A stretch of DNA of 51,383 bases from Mesorhizobium ventifaucium (GTDB lineage: Bacteria > Pseudomonadota > Alphaproteobacteria > Rhizobiales > Rhizobiaceae), in NCBI RefSeq assembly GCF_935822925.1, contig NZ_CAKXZS010000034.1, forward strand, positions 74,600-125,982, written 5' to 3'. Within the stretch, counting starts at the first letter, position 1. Every line of letters starts with the position of its first letter. Positions 1 to 8,619 of the stretch are shown here, piece by piece. The translations under genes were made by a program, and so were the position numbers. The notes beneath the pieces were generated by a model. That model was given only the letters and a program-made list of their open reading frames with translations, was not told the origin of the DNA and did not search any database.

Positions 1-59
1 AGGGCAGTAGGGCCGGTTCGAGCGCCCCTTAAACATATTCCCCTACTCCCCTACTGCCT
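1..59. repeat. Imperfect inverted repeat beside the 3' end of the SH3b gene
   Basis: Bases 1-12 (AGGGCAGTAGGG) are nearly the reverse complement of bases 48-59 (CCCCTACTGCCT). A short CCCCTACT direct repeat lies inside the right arm. It abuts the stop codon of the leftward SH3b gene, so it may fold in that transcript. It has no U-run of a standard terminator. Confidence 0.4.
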
Positions 60-991
60 TATTCCCCTAACCACTGATCCGTGATCTCGAAGCGCTCGGA
101 AACGCCGACACGGATCATGTTCAGGCTGCCCTCGCGGGTGTAGCGGAATTCACCTGATGCGTTCGAGCCGGCGGGCCGACCGGCCTGGAAGCTGATGACG
201 CGGGTGCCGCCATCGGGCCAGGTCACGGTGACCTCGGCTTTGTCGCCCGTGCGGACAACGCCTGCCTTGCAGCTGGTCATCGGCTGGCCGACATGGCGCG
301 CGCAAGGAATCTCGTTGCGGGCACCCAGGGCCGGCGCGGGCCTGCCTGGGGGCTGCAGCCGCGCGACGGTTTGCGCGTTGGCCGGAGGCGCCGCATTGGC
401 GGCGCGCTTGCGGATGGGCTTGTCCGCTGCCGCGGGCGCCTGCGTCTCGCCGGCCGAAGGATTTTCGCTGGCAGCAAGCGCCAGGCGGTAAGCATCCTCG
501 ATGGCCGCCCTGCCGATTGCCTCAACGGCAGTCACCGTGGCTTCGCGACCGGTCGCGTCCAGGCGCGCCGTCAGGTCCGGCGGCGGCTGATCTGCAGTTG
601 CCGGGTTCGAGGCCTCGGCTGCAGCGGCCGTGCTTTCGCCGGTCGCTTCGATATCCGCATCCGTAACGGCCGCCGGATTCTCGGGGTTCAGGTAGCGCGC
701 GGGAGCCCATCCCGCCAGTTGCGGGTTGTCAATTTCTGCGACCTTGCACCAACGATAGCCATTGACGTCGTTGCAGCCGAGATTGTTGACGCTCGTGCCA
801 TTCGGCAGCCGAGCCTTGATCTTGCCCATCGCCGATGCCGTGGCGCGGACGTTCAGGAGATCGCCCGGAGCGAGGTCGGTCACGATGGAGACGAACGGCG
901 CTTCCTCGGCCCTGGCCGGCAGCAGCGCCGTCAGCAGGAGAGGGGCGGCAATCAGCAGCGTCGTCCGGAGCGTAACTGTGCGCCTCATCAT
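59..991 (-). CDS. Exported SH3b-domain protein
   Basis: This is a secreted or periplasmic protein of about 310 residues. A signal peptide (positive MMRR, hydrophobic core, ARA cleavage motif near residue 28) precedes a bacterial SH3 type 3 domain at about residues 32-100. That domain contains a VRATAS stretch and the WCKV and GWAPARYL blocks typical of the family. An Ala/Pro/Glu-rich linker runs to about residue 230. The C-terminal 80 residues contain two cysteines (CARH, TSCKAG) and a beta-rich TVTWPDG segment of unknown function. SH3b domains often bind cell-wall peptides, so an envelope role is likely but inferred. The reading frame is open further upstream to 1141, but only the start at 991 (or 988) puts the signal peptide at the N terminus. 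Confidence 0.8.
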   Translation of the reverse strand: MMRRTVTLRTTLLIAAPLLLTALLPARAEEAPFVSIVTDLAPGDLLNVRATASAMGKIKARLPNGTSVNNLGCNDVNGYRWCKVAEIDNPQLAGWAPARYLNPENPAAVTDADIEATGESTAAAAEASNPATADQPPPDLTARLDATGREATVTAVEAIGRAAIEDAYRLALAASENPSAGETQAPAAADKPIRKRAANAAPPANAQTVARLQPPGRPAPALGARNEIPCARHVGQPMTSCKAGVVRTGDKAEVTVTWPDGGTRVISFQAGRPAGSNASGEFRYTREGSLNMIRVGVSERFEITDQWLGE

Positions 992-1144
992 TTTGGCCGT
1001 GGGCGATAGAAGCATTTCCGAAGGCGCGGCCAGGCACCGAATCGCCACCGCATTCCAGGACGATTTTATAAGCGACGACATGGCGCTATGTAAGCCGGAA
1101 AATGCGGCTGGGGAATGGTGTTCGGTCCACGGCATGCGCAAGCT

Positions 1145-1272
1145 CAGCCGGGCATGAGCTCGTACCTCGCTCAGCCTGAGGCATGAACGCGTTGCGGGCA
1201 GCCGGACATGAATGCGTTGCGTTCAGCCGGGCGGCATGAACTCGTGCCTCGTTCAGCCTGGCATAAATCCGG
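1145..1272. repeat. Degenerate 25-30 bp tandem repeat, about 4.5 units
   Basis: Units begin at 1145, 1172, 1199, 1224 and 1254. Each opens with CAGCC followed by a CATGAA-like core and a CGTTGC or CGTGCC tail. The last, partial unit contains the stop codon of the phosphoesterase gene, so the array has grown from or into its 3' end. Nothing in the array looks coding on either strand. Confidence 0.6.
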
Positions 1273-2007
1273 TGCGCAGCGCGTAGGCCCATTCCGGCCG
1301 TCCTGCCTGCTCGGCCTGCCGTGCTGCCGCCTCATGGTCATAGTCGACGGCGATGGCTTCGAAGCGGTCGGGGCGGCCCGGCTCACCCAGTTCGACGATG
1401 CCGTAGCGTGCATGCGGAGAGCCTTGCTCGGAGACATGCGCCGGTGGCGTGTCGTCGCCATAAGCGGGGCAGCCGATGCTGCCCGGATTGAAGACCACCG
1501 GGCCGTCCGGGATACGGATCAGTTCGCTGCGGTGGCTGTGGCCACACAGCACGATGCGGCAAGCCGGATCGAGCGCGGCCAGCCGCCGCTTGATGGCGAC
1601 CAGCGGCGCGCGCGCCAGCCGGCCGTCGGTCATTGTATCGGTCAGGTATTTTTCGTCATGGTCGGGTCGGGCATGAAAGGCGGTCACGGCTGGGGCGATC
1701 TCCAGCGTGAGCGGCAAGGTCAACAGTGCCTCGCGCTGGGCCGATGTCAGCCGTTCCTGCGCATATCGGTCGGACGGCCACATGGCATCGGGGTGTCGCG
1801 GGCGACGCGGCGGTCGTGGTTGCCGCGCACCGTCGGCAGGGCGAGCGCTTCAAGCCGCTCCATGGTTTCGCGCGGCCAGAGCGGGCCGGAGACGCAATCA
1901 CCGAGATTGACTACAAGATCGGCGCCGCCGCGCTGCCGCAGATCGTCGAGCACGGCGTCCAGGGCGAGGACATTGCCGTGGATATCGGCGAGAACGGCAA
2001 TGCGCAT
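1253..2007 (-). pseudogene. YfcE-like metallophosphoesterase, frameshifted
   Basis: This is a calcineurin-type phosphoesterase in two frames. The N-terminal part (2007 to about 1790) starts MRIAVLADIHGN with a GGAG Shine-Dalgarno and contains the DxH, GD and GNHD metal motifs. The C-terminal part (about 1790 to 1253) contains the late metal motif CGHSH and an NPGS motif. The frames meet at about 1785-1797, where the minus strand reads CACCCCGATGCC. One extra G would give a continuous TPDAMWPSD protein of about 250 residues, the normal family length. All metal motifs are present across the two parts, so the gene is either recently broken or carries a single-base sequencing error next to a C run. 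The intact protein would hydrolyse a phosphodiester or phosphomonoester in the cytoplasm; the substrate is unknown. Confidence 0.8.
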
Positions 2008-2078
2008 GGGAAGCTCCGTTGGGTCCACGAATGACTGGTCGGGAAGGGCGGACCTGGCAGGACCCAATTCCTGCAAGG

Positions 2079-2435
2079 CTATGCGCGGACTTCGATCTCG
2101 GAGGCGCCGACCGCGGGCAGAGCTGGGTCGTCGACGGCAGCGGCAATGACGCTATCGAGCAGGCCCGGAAAGCGGGCATTGAGATCGTCGCGGCGCAGCG
2201 TGATCAGCCGGCTGGTGCCGACGACCTCGGTTCGGGTGACGCCGGCCTCGCGCAATTTGGCCAGGTGGTAACTGAGATTGGTTTTTGAGCCGAGATCGAG
2301 GAACTGGCTGCAATTCAGCGGCACGCCTTCCTTGCTGGCGAGATAGCGCACGATGGCCAGCCGGGTGGGATCGCCGAGCACGGCAAGCACGTTCGGCAGG
2401 CTGATCTGGTCGGCGGTGGGGTGGGGCAGCGTCAT
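2079..2435 (-). CDS. ArsR-family transcriptional regulator
   Basis: A 118-residue winged-helix protein. The helix-turn-helix spans about residues 15-75 with the ArsR signature LGDPTRLAIVRYL, then TNLSYHLAKLREAGV as the recognition region. No CxC metal-binding motif is present, so it is probably not a classical arsenic or metal sensor. A lone cysteine sits in LNCSQF. It is divergent from the MFS gene at 2628, with a 192-bp intergenic region that holds a clear palindrome next to the pump's ribosome-binding site. Control of the pump is the simplest inference. Confidence 0.85.
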   Translation of the reverse strand: MTLPHPTADQISLPNVLAVLGDPTRLAIVRYLASKEGVPLNCSQFLDLGSKTNLSYHLAKLREAGVTRTEVVGTSRLITLRRDDLNARFPGLLDSVIAAAVDDPALPAVGASEIEVRA

Positions 2436-2596
2436 GCCGGAGAACTAAGCGTAATCGGGGCCGATTTCAACGCATCTCCTTTTGGTGGATGCCCGCAGTT
2501 TCCACCTCCCGCTACCTTGTCCTGACATAGAGCTGTCAGCAGGGTTCGGCTATTCTCGGCTGGCCTCATTGACACCATGCCTCATTACGTACAATT

Positions 2597-2614
2597 GTTC
2601 AATAACTTTTGAAC
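2597..2614 (+). promoter_or_regulatory. Candidate ArsR operator before the MFS gene
   Basis: GTTCAA-N6-TTGAAC is a perfect 6-bp inverted repeat. It ends just before the AAGGA Shine-Dalgarno of the MFS gene, and the divergent ArsR gene is the obvious candidate binder. The position would let a bound repressor block the start of the pump transcript. Confidence 0.5.
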
Positions 2615-2627
2615 TAAGGATTTCACT

Positions 2628-3806
2628 ATGGACACGCGCCTCTTCTGGCTTGCGCTCGGGTCGTTTACGATCGCGACCGAAGGCTTCGTCATCTCCAGCC
2701 TGCTGCCCGACATCGCGGGAGATGCCGGCATCTCGGTTCCACTCGCCGGCGCGCTGATCACCGCCTTCGCGCTCGCCTATGCGCTCGGCACACCGATCCT
2801 GGCGACGCTGACCGGCGAATGGGACCGGCGACGCGTCATCTTGTGGACGCTGGTGTTTTTCGTGCTGGGCAACCTGGCGGCGGCGCTCAGTTCCTCCTTC
2901 GAACTGCTGCTGATCGCGCGCATCATCATGGCGCTGTCGTCCGGCCTGTTTGCGGCGACGGCGCAGGGGACGGCCGTGGCGCTTGTCGATGATCATCACC
3001 GCGCCCGCGCCATTGCGGTCGTCGTCGGCGGCACCACGGTCGCGGTGGCGGTCGGCGCACCGCTCGGCGCGCTTGTCGCGACGGTTGCGGGTTGGCGCGG
3101 CACGTTCTTTGCCATCGCCGGGCTCGGCGCACTGGCCGGCGCAATCCTGTGGTACCGGCTGCCGCGCGGCATCATCGGCACCAAACTGCCGCTCAGGCAG
3201 CGGCTGGCCGCAACGCTTCGCCCCGGCGTGCCATCGATCCTGCTGACTACACTTTTGGCGCTCACCGGCGCCTTCACTGTCTTTGCCTTTGTCGCGCCGC
3301 TAGCCATCGAAGGCGGCGGCTTGAGCCCGATCGCGCTGCCCGGCATGCTGCTTGCGTTCGGTGTCGGCGCCGTCATCGGCAACATCGCCGGCGGGCAGGC
3401 TGCCGACCGCTTCGGTGCGACGCGCACCGTCAGCTGGTCGCTGGCGCTGAGTGCGGTCATGCTGGTGATGCTTTCGGTCATCCCGGCCTTCCTGCCGCAC
3501 AGCATCGCCGGGCCGGCGCTGATGGCCATGATGGTGCCGTGGGGCATCGTCGGCTGGGCCTTCCCGCCGGCGCAGGCCAGCCGCATCATCAGGCTGGCGC
3601 CCGACGCAGCGCCCATCGTGCTGTCGCTCAACGGTTCGGCGCTCTATCTCGGCGTGGCGCTGGGCGCCGTCGTTGGCGGCGCGGTGCTGCGCTATGGCGC
3701 GCCGGCTGATCTCGGCCTGGTCGCAGCGGTGTTCCCGATCCTGGGTCTTGGCGTCATGCTGGCCGGCCACCGGGCCGCCCGGGCGGTGGCCATGCCGGCG
3801 GAGTAA
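2628..3806 (+). CDS. MFS efflux transporter (DHA1-like, AraJ/YdhP type)
   Basis: A 392-residue inner-membrane protein with about 12 hydrophobic segments. The N terminus (FTIATEGFVISSLLPDIA) matches the DHA1 drug-efflux family, in which a conserved acidic residue sits in the first helix. The loop 2-3 signature region reads GEWDRRRV, and the second half has the matching ADRFGATR loop. It probably exports a small lipophilic compound or sugar by proton antiport; the substrate cannot be read from sequence. It has its own AAGGA ribosome-binding site and is divergent from the ArsR gene. Confidence 0.85.
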   Translation: MDTRLFWLALGSFTIATEGFVISSLLPDIAGDAGISVPLAGALITAFALAYALGTPILATLTGEWDRRRVILWTLVFFVLGNLAAALSSSFELLLIARIIMALSSGLFAATAQGTAVALVDDHHRARAIAVVVGGTTVAVAVGAPLGALVATVAGWRGTFFAIAGLGALAGAILWYRLPRGIIGTKLPLRQRLAATLRPGVPSILLTTLLALTGAFTVFAFVAPLAIEGGGLSPIALPGMLLAFGVGAVIGNIAGGQAADRFGATRTVSWSLALSAVMLVMLSVIPAFLPHSIAGPALMAMMVPWGIVGWAFPPAQASRIIRLAPDAAPIVLSLNGSALYLGVALGAVVGGAVLRYGAPADLGLVAAVFPILGLGVMLAGHRAARAVAMPAE

Positions 3807-3858
3807 AGGGAGATCGCAGAAGCGTGGCGCTGTCCTCATCGCGCTGCCGGGCAGAATT

Positions 3859-3901
3859 TGGGTTCCTCTCCCCACGCACATCTAGCGGAGCTAGGAACCC
3901 A
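3859..3901. terminator. 9-bp inverted repeat between convergent genes
   Basis: TGGGTTCCT (3859-3867) pairs with AGGAACCCA (3893-3901) across a 25-base loop. It lies between the end of the MFS gene and the end of the RibD-like gene, where a shared terminator would be expected. There is no T-run on either side, so the terminator call is tentative. Confidence 0.35.
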
Positions 3902-3914
3902 GGTCCTCCCCACA

Positions 3915-4568
3915 CTACTTCCAGGTCCGGCGCCTCTCGATCTCCGCTTCGGATGGCTGTTGCTGGGCGAAGGATCCAGTCTTGATCTCACCGGCGCGTT
4001 CATAGCTCGCTATGATGACCCCGGTGGTCGATGCCTGTGAACGGTTCAGCTTGAAAGCCGCCGGGATTGCGCCGCTGCCAAACAGCCGCTTGCCCTTGCC
4101 CAGCACCAGCGGGAAGGTCAGCAGGCTGATCTCGTCGATCAGGTCGTTGGCGAGCAAGGTCTGGATCAGCTCGCTCGAACCCTGGATGAGCAGGTCGGGG
4201 CCGTCCTCCTGCTTGAGCCGGCGCAGGGTGGCCACGACGGCGTCGCCAAGCGATTGGCTGTTTTGCCACGACAGCGTATCGGGCCGGTGGGTGGCCACAT
4301 ATTTGGTGACGGCGTTAAAACGGTCGGCGATCTGACTGCTCTCCTGGTAGGGCCAATGCGCGGCGAAGATGTCGTAGGTCTTGCGGCCGAGGAGCAGCGC
4401 GAAGGGTTTTGCGAAGATCTCACCGATGAAGGCGCCCCCGACGTCATCCCAGTAATGGAACGTCCAGCCACCGAATTCGAAGCCGCCGACCGGGTCTTCT
4501 TCCGGCCCGCCAGGCGCCTGCATGACGCCGTCGAGGCTGACGAATGTCGCAGTGATGATCTTCCTCAT
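3915..4568 (-). CDS. Dihydrofolate reductase family protein (RibD C-terminal domain)
   Basis: A 217-residue protein made almost entirely of one RibD-C/DHFR-like domain. The N terminus RKIITATFVSLDGVMQAPGG, the LLGRKTYDIFAAHWP block (about residues 75-90) and the DLLIQGSSELIQTLL block are the family hallmarks. The GKGKRLFG segment is the late conserved loop. Members of this family bind NADPH; most, like this one, have no assigned substrate. The start at 4568 is chosen for its GGGAG Shine-Dalgarno; an in-frame ATG at 4586 is less well placed. It points toward the upstream MFS gene and is not in an obvious operon. Confidence 0.85.
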   Translation of the reverse strand: MRKIITATFVSLDGVMQAPGGPEEDPVGGFEFGGWTFHYWDDVGGAFIGEIFAKPFALLLGRKTYDIFAAHWPYQESSQIADRFNAVTKYVATHRPDTLSWQNSQSLGDAVVATLRRLKQEDGPDLLIQGSSELIQTLLANDLIDEISLLTFPLVLGKGKRLFGSGAIPAAFKLNRSQASTTGVIIASYERAGEIKTGSFAQQQPSEAEIERRRTWK

Positions 4569-4715
4569 TGGATTCTCCCTTTTCACTATCTGTGCCGTCG
4601 GTGCCGGATTTCGGCCAAAGGACGTGCGAGCGGACGCCGGTCCGAGAGGGCCGGAAAATTTCTGGGCTCCGGCGCATGTCGAGCGGCAAGCACGGGACGC
4701 CTCGCCGCGGCGATG

Positions 4716-5555
4716 TCATTGCGACCGCCTGCCGCCAACATCTTGCGACGAGAACCAGACGTCGCCGATGACGGCGGTGGCGGTGCGGTCCGGTGCCTTG
4801 TCGGCCGTCAGCCAGATCTTGCGGCTGCGTGCCGCCTTGTCGCGGTGGATTTTCGTCGAGGGGGTTGCCGCCGAGGCGCCGATGCAAGGGATAAACCATG
4901 ATCGCATGAACGGATCGCAGGCAAACCCCTTGTCCGTGCGCGTCACCATCACCGCGAGGCCAATGCGCTCGGCCGGACGCCACGGAAAGACCATGCGGCC
5001 GCCGGGCTTCAGCGCCTTCAGCCATTCGGCTGGGGGTGCCGCAACGCCGGCATTGACATAGATGATGTCGGACGGTGGCAGGCCGCCGACGACCGCATCG
5101 CCATGGATGGCGGTCACATTGCCATAGGCTTCGAGATTCTTGCTCGCACGGTCGGCGAGACTGGAATCCAGTTCAAAGGCGGTGACTGCGCCGCCCGGCG
5201 AAACCAGTTTTGCCAGCAGAGCTGTGTAATAGCCGCTGCCGGCGCCGACATGAGTGACGGCCTCGCCGGGTTTTGGCGCCACCTTGCCGATCCACATGGC
5301 ATGCAGGAACGGCTCGCCATTGTTGATTCCCTTTTCGGCGTCGAGTGACACCAGCACGTTCTGATAGATGTGAACAGGATCGGCGCTCGGCGTTTCTACC
5401 TTGCCGTTGCCGGCGACGACCGTCCACGGCCCGGGCCCGAGAAAAGCTTCGCGCGGCACCGCGGCGAACACGTCTTCGAGACGCGGATCGGCCGAACCTG
5501 CATTGGCAGCCATCAGTCGTGCGTAGAATTTTCGGGCTTCGGCAATTCTGGTCAT
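4716..5555 (-). CDS. Protein-L-isoaspartate O-methyltransferase-like SAM methyltransferase
   Basis: A 279-residue cytoplasmic methyltransferase of the Pcm fold. The SAM-binding motif I reads VTHVGAGSGYYTALL (about residues 100-114), followed by the acidic motif AFELDSSLA, and later the DIIYVNAGVAAPP and LKPGGRMVFPW blocks. An N-terminal helical region (RKFYARLMAANAG, VPREAFLG) also matches Pcm relatives. It is longer than classical Pcm (about 210-230 residues) because of a C-terminal tail after residue 240, so repair of isoaspartyl sites is only one possible function. An alternative ATG exists 57 bases upstream at 5612; neither start has a strong Shine-Dalgarno. Confidence 0.7.
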   Translation of the reverse strand: MTRIAEARKFYARLMAANAGSADPRLEDVFAAVPREAFLGPGPWTVVAGNGKVETPSADPVHIYQNVLVSLDAEKGINNGEPFLHAMWIGKVAPKPGEAVTHVGAGSGYYTALLAKLVSPGGAVTAFELDSSLADRASKNLEAYGNVTAIHGDAVVGGLPPSDIIYVNAGVAAPPAEWLKALKPGGRMVFPWRPAERIGLAVMVTRTDKGFACDPFMRSWFIPCIGASAATPSTKIHRDKAARSRKIWLTADKAPDRTATAVIGDVWFSSQDVGGRRSQ

Positions 5556-5621
5556 GTCGCGTGAGAAAATAGCGCGATTGGCCGAATTGTCGCGCTCGCC
5601 CAACGAACACACTCAATGCAT

Positions 5622-5800
5622 GGCCGAGAAAACGCTCCGCCGAAGCGGCGAAGCGCGGCGCAGTGCGCTAGTAAGATTATGTCGAGCTTATCGCCGACCT
5701 GATCGAGGACGGCAACGAGGCCCGCCAGGTCGACATCGCTGCGCGGCTCGGCGTCGCCCAGCCGACGGGGGCCAAGATGCTGACGCGGCCGGCAGTCCTG
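5622..5800 (+). pseudogene. mntR: Remnant of mntR (manganese-responsive DtxR-family regulator)
   Basis: Starting near 5680 one frame reads YVELIADLIEDG, then ARQVDIAARLGVAQPT and AKMLTRPA. This is very close to the helix-turn-helix region of MntR. The preceding residues (MAEKTLRRSGEARRSALV, from 5620) lie in another frame, with about two bases missing at 5671-5678. The similarity stops near 5800, well short of the metal-binding and dimer domains. A PT-V to PT-G change and KMLKRL to KMLTRP changes show decay. This is a dead fragment; a functional manganese regulator, if present, lies elsewhere. Confidence 0.7.
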
Positions 5801-5869
5801 CCGGAACCGCCGCGTTGCCGCTGCGTTTGAGATGGTGCCAGCAATTGGCGCGAGACCGAGGAGGATACT

Positions 5870-6058
5870 ATGGGCGTTGAACAGGCACCGACAGCGAAAG
5901 GCAAGCAAGCGGCCAAGGGATTGAAGCAGGCTGCGGCGAAGGACGAACGCAAGACCGAAGCGGATACTGGACGCCCGCTCAAGAAGGGCGCGGCCCGCTT
6001 CGACGAGCGCTCGAAAAGCTCGGACGGCAAGAGCGCGGGCACCAAGCAGAAGATCTGA
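5870..6058 (+). CDS. Small lysine-rich hydrophilic protein
   Basis: A 62-residue protein with no hydrophobic core, rich in Lys, Ala, Gly and Ser and strongly charged. A strong GAGGAGGAT Shine-Dalgarno sits 6 bases before the ATG, which is the main reason to accept it as a gene. I recognise no domain. Its composition suggests a disordered protein, perhaps nucleic-acid-associated. It directly follows the mntR remnant and is transcribed the same way. Confidence 0.5.
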   Translation: MGVEQAPTAKGKQAAKGLKQAAAKDERKTEADTGRPLKKGAARFDERSKSSDGKSAGTKQKI

Positions 6059-6260
6059 GCGTGACCCGACAAGTCCAAGACCAGAAAAAGCGGGCAGGGC
6101 TCTCAGCCGTGGGTGTCATCCATGGACTGACCCCAGAGCCGGCGGCCCCTTCATGCGAAAAATACTGTGACTTGGCGCAACCATTGGGATAATTGTTTGT
6201 TGGGTCGGATCGGGCCATGAGATCGGCAGGTTACCGATACGCGCGTCGCGGAGAGTCGCC

Positions 6261-7187
6261 ATGCTCTGGAAGGGTCGTCGTCAGAGTGACAACGTGGAGG
6301 ACCAACGCGGCCAGGGCGGCGGGTTCAACCTGCCGCGCGGCGGCCCCGGCCGTCTCCGCATCCCGATCGGCGGCCGTTCCGGCGGCGGAATGTCGCTGTC
6401 GACCATCATCATTCTCGTGGTCCTCTATTTCGGCCTGAAGGCCATCGGCATCGACCCTCTGCAGATCCTGGCCGGCGGTGGCGGCTTGGCGCCGGGCGGC
6501 GGCGGTCAGATCACCGACAACAGCGGGGAGGGCACCGGTGCGCCGGCCTCCGACGAGATGAAGCAGTTCGTCTCGACGGTGCTGGCCGAGACCGAGGACA
6601 CCTGGAGCGGCATTTTCCAGGCCGAGGGCCTGACATACGAAGACCCCAAGCTGGTCCTGTTCAGCGGGCAAATCCGTTCGGCTTGCGGCTTCGCCTCTTC
6701 CGCGGCCGGCCCGTTCTACTGCCCCGGCGACCGCAAGGTCTATCTCGACACCACCTTCTTCCAGCAGCTCGACCAGCAATTCGGCGCTTCGGGCGATTTT
6801 GCCCAGGCCTATGTGATCGCGCATGAGGTCGGCCATCATGTGCAGAACCTCACCGGTATCCTGCCCAAGTTCAACCAGATGCGCCAGCAGATGGGCGAGG
6901 CCGAGGCCAACCACATGTCGGTGCAGGTCGAGCTCCAGGCGGACTGCTTCGCCGGCGTCTGGGCGCATTTCACCGGGCAGAAAGGCATTCTGGAACAGGG
7001 CGACATGGACGAGGCGCTAAACGCCGCCCAGCAGATCGGCGACGACACGATGCAGAAGAAGACGCAGGGCTATGTCGTGCCGGAAAGCTTCAACCATGGT
7101 ACCTCGGAGCAGCGTCAGACCTGGCTGGCGCGCGGCTACAGGAGCGGCAAGCTCTCGGACTGCGATACGTTCAACACCCCGATCTGA
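6261..7187 (+). CDS. Neutral zinc metallopeptidase (YpfJ family)
   Basis: A 308-residue membrane-anchored protein. A Gly/Arg-rich N terminus is followed by one transmembrane segment at about residues 46-62 and then a periplasmic or extracytoplasmic domain. The zinc-binding HEVGHH motif is at about residues 188-193. Downstream come the VELQADCFAGVW block (probable third ligand region) and the conserved GYVVPESFNHGTSEQR segment of the family. Length and layout match YpfJ and its relatives, whose physiological substrates are not established. The start has a GGAGAG Shine-Dalgarno. It stands alone, between an intergenic stretch and the MFS gene. Confidence 0.9.
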   Translation: MLWKGRRQSDNVEDQRGQGGGFNLPRGGPGRLRIPIGGRSGGGMSLSTIIILVVLYFGLKAIGIDPLQILAGGGGLAPGGGGQITDNSGEGTGAPASDEMKQFVSTVLAETEDTWSGIFQAEGLTYEDPKLVLFSGQIRSACGFASSAAGPFYCPGDRKVYLDTTFFQQLDQQFGASGDFAQAYVIAHEVGHHVQNLTGILPKFNQMRQQMGEAEANHMSVQVELQADCFAGVWAHFTGQKGILEQGDMDEALNAAQQIGDDTMQKKTQGYVVPESFNHGTSEQRQTWLARGYRSGKLSDCDTFNTPI

Positions 7188-7366
7188 GGTGGTTGGACTC
7201 TCGTTGAATGGCGTTGAAAGCGGCCGCGATGCAGCCGCATTCATGTCGACAGTTGATGTCAGGATCAAATTTCCTGACGCGTTCCCTTATTGTTCTGTGT
7301 GGCTGACTCGCCTCTAAATGGCCCTTCCGCCTTTGCTGCGAGGCGGCTCCAGGAGTCGATACCGTC

Positions 7367-8618
7367 ATGATCGAAGCCAGAACCCAGGCGGGGCCTTGCG
7401 CTTGTTTTCACCACGCTGCTGCTCGACATCACCGGCATCGGCATCATCATGCCGGTGCTGCCGGCCTATCTGCAGGAGCTGACCGGCGTCGGTGTCAGCG
7501 AAGCGGCGATCGAAGGCGGCTGGCTGTTCTTCGTCTATGCGGCCATGCAGTTCCTGTTCGCCCCGCTGGTCGGCAATCTCAGCGACCGCTTCGGCCGTCG
7601 TCCGATCCTGCTGGCCTCGGTGCTGACCTTCGCCATCGACAATCTGATCTGCGCGGTGGCCTGGTCCTATTGGGTCCTGTTCATCGGCCGGGTGCTGGCC
7701 GGCATCAGCGGCGCCAGCTATTCGACAGCCTCCGCCTTCATCGCCGATGTCAGCACCGACGAGAACAGGGCGAAGAATTTCGGCCTGCTTGGCATCGCCT
7801 TCGGCGTCGGTTTCGTCATCGGCCCGGTGCTGGGCGGGTTGCTCGGCGAATTCGGGCCGCGCGTGCCGTTCTGGGGCGCGGCGGTGCTTGCTCTGATCAA
7901 CTTCATCGTCGGCTGGTTCTTCCTGCCGGAAACGCTGGAGCAGCATCACCGGCGCCGCTTCGAATGGCGCCGCGCCAATCCTCTCGGCGCCCTGAAGCAG
8001 ATGCGAAATTACAAGGGGATCGGCTGGATCGGGCTGGTGTTCTTCCTGATGACGCTCGGTCACATGATGTACCCTGCCGTGTGGTCGTTCGTCGGCAGTT
8101 ACCGCTACGGCTGGAGCGAGCAGCAGATCGGCTTCTCACTCGGCGTCTTCGGCCTTGGCGGGGCACTGGTGATGGGTTTTGTCCTGCCGCGCGTCATCCC
8201 ACGGCTCGGCGAATGGCGGACCGCCGCGATCGGCCTTGCTTTTACCGCGCTCGCCGCCTTCGGCTATGCCGCGGCGTGGAAGGGCTGGATGATCTATGCG
8301 GTGATCGTGGCGACCTGCCTCGAGGCGCTGGCCGACCCGCCGCTGCGGAGCCTGGCGGCGGCCAAGGTGCCGCCCTCCGCGCAAGGCGAATTGCAAGGTG
8401 CGATGACGAGCGTGTTTTCGATCACCAGCATCATCACGCCGCTGCTTTATACGGGAATCTTCGCCTGGTTCACCGGGCCGAGCGCGCCGGTGACGTTCGG
8501 CGGCGCGCCCTTTGTGCTCGGCGGCATTTTTCTTGCTTTGTCGCTGATCGCGTTTGTGCTCAGGGTCGAAAGACCGGTCGCGGTGAAAGACGTCACGACC
8601 GCGACGGTGCGAACCTGA
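7367..8618 (+). CDS. TetA-like MFS drug-efflux transporter with N-terminal frameshift
   Basis: This is a 12-helix MFS antiporter related to TetA/TCR pumps. The first helix (LALVFTTLLLDITGIGIIMPVLPAY), the loop NLSDRFGRRPILL and the motif C-like GPVLGG segment are diagnostic. The natural N terminus is probably MIEART at 7367, but that frame runs out. The frame encoding helix 1 has no ATG, GTG or TTG between a TGA at 7368 and the ATG at 7449, which lies inside helix 1. Removing one base at about 7383-7386 would join MIEART to RRGLALVF. So the gene either carries a one-base insertion, or contains a sequence error, or makes a short form from 7449 lacking most of helix 1. Confidence 0.8.
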
Positions 8619-8619
8619 A

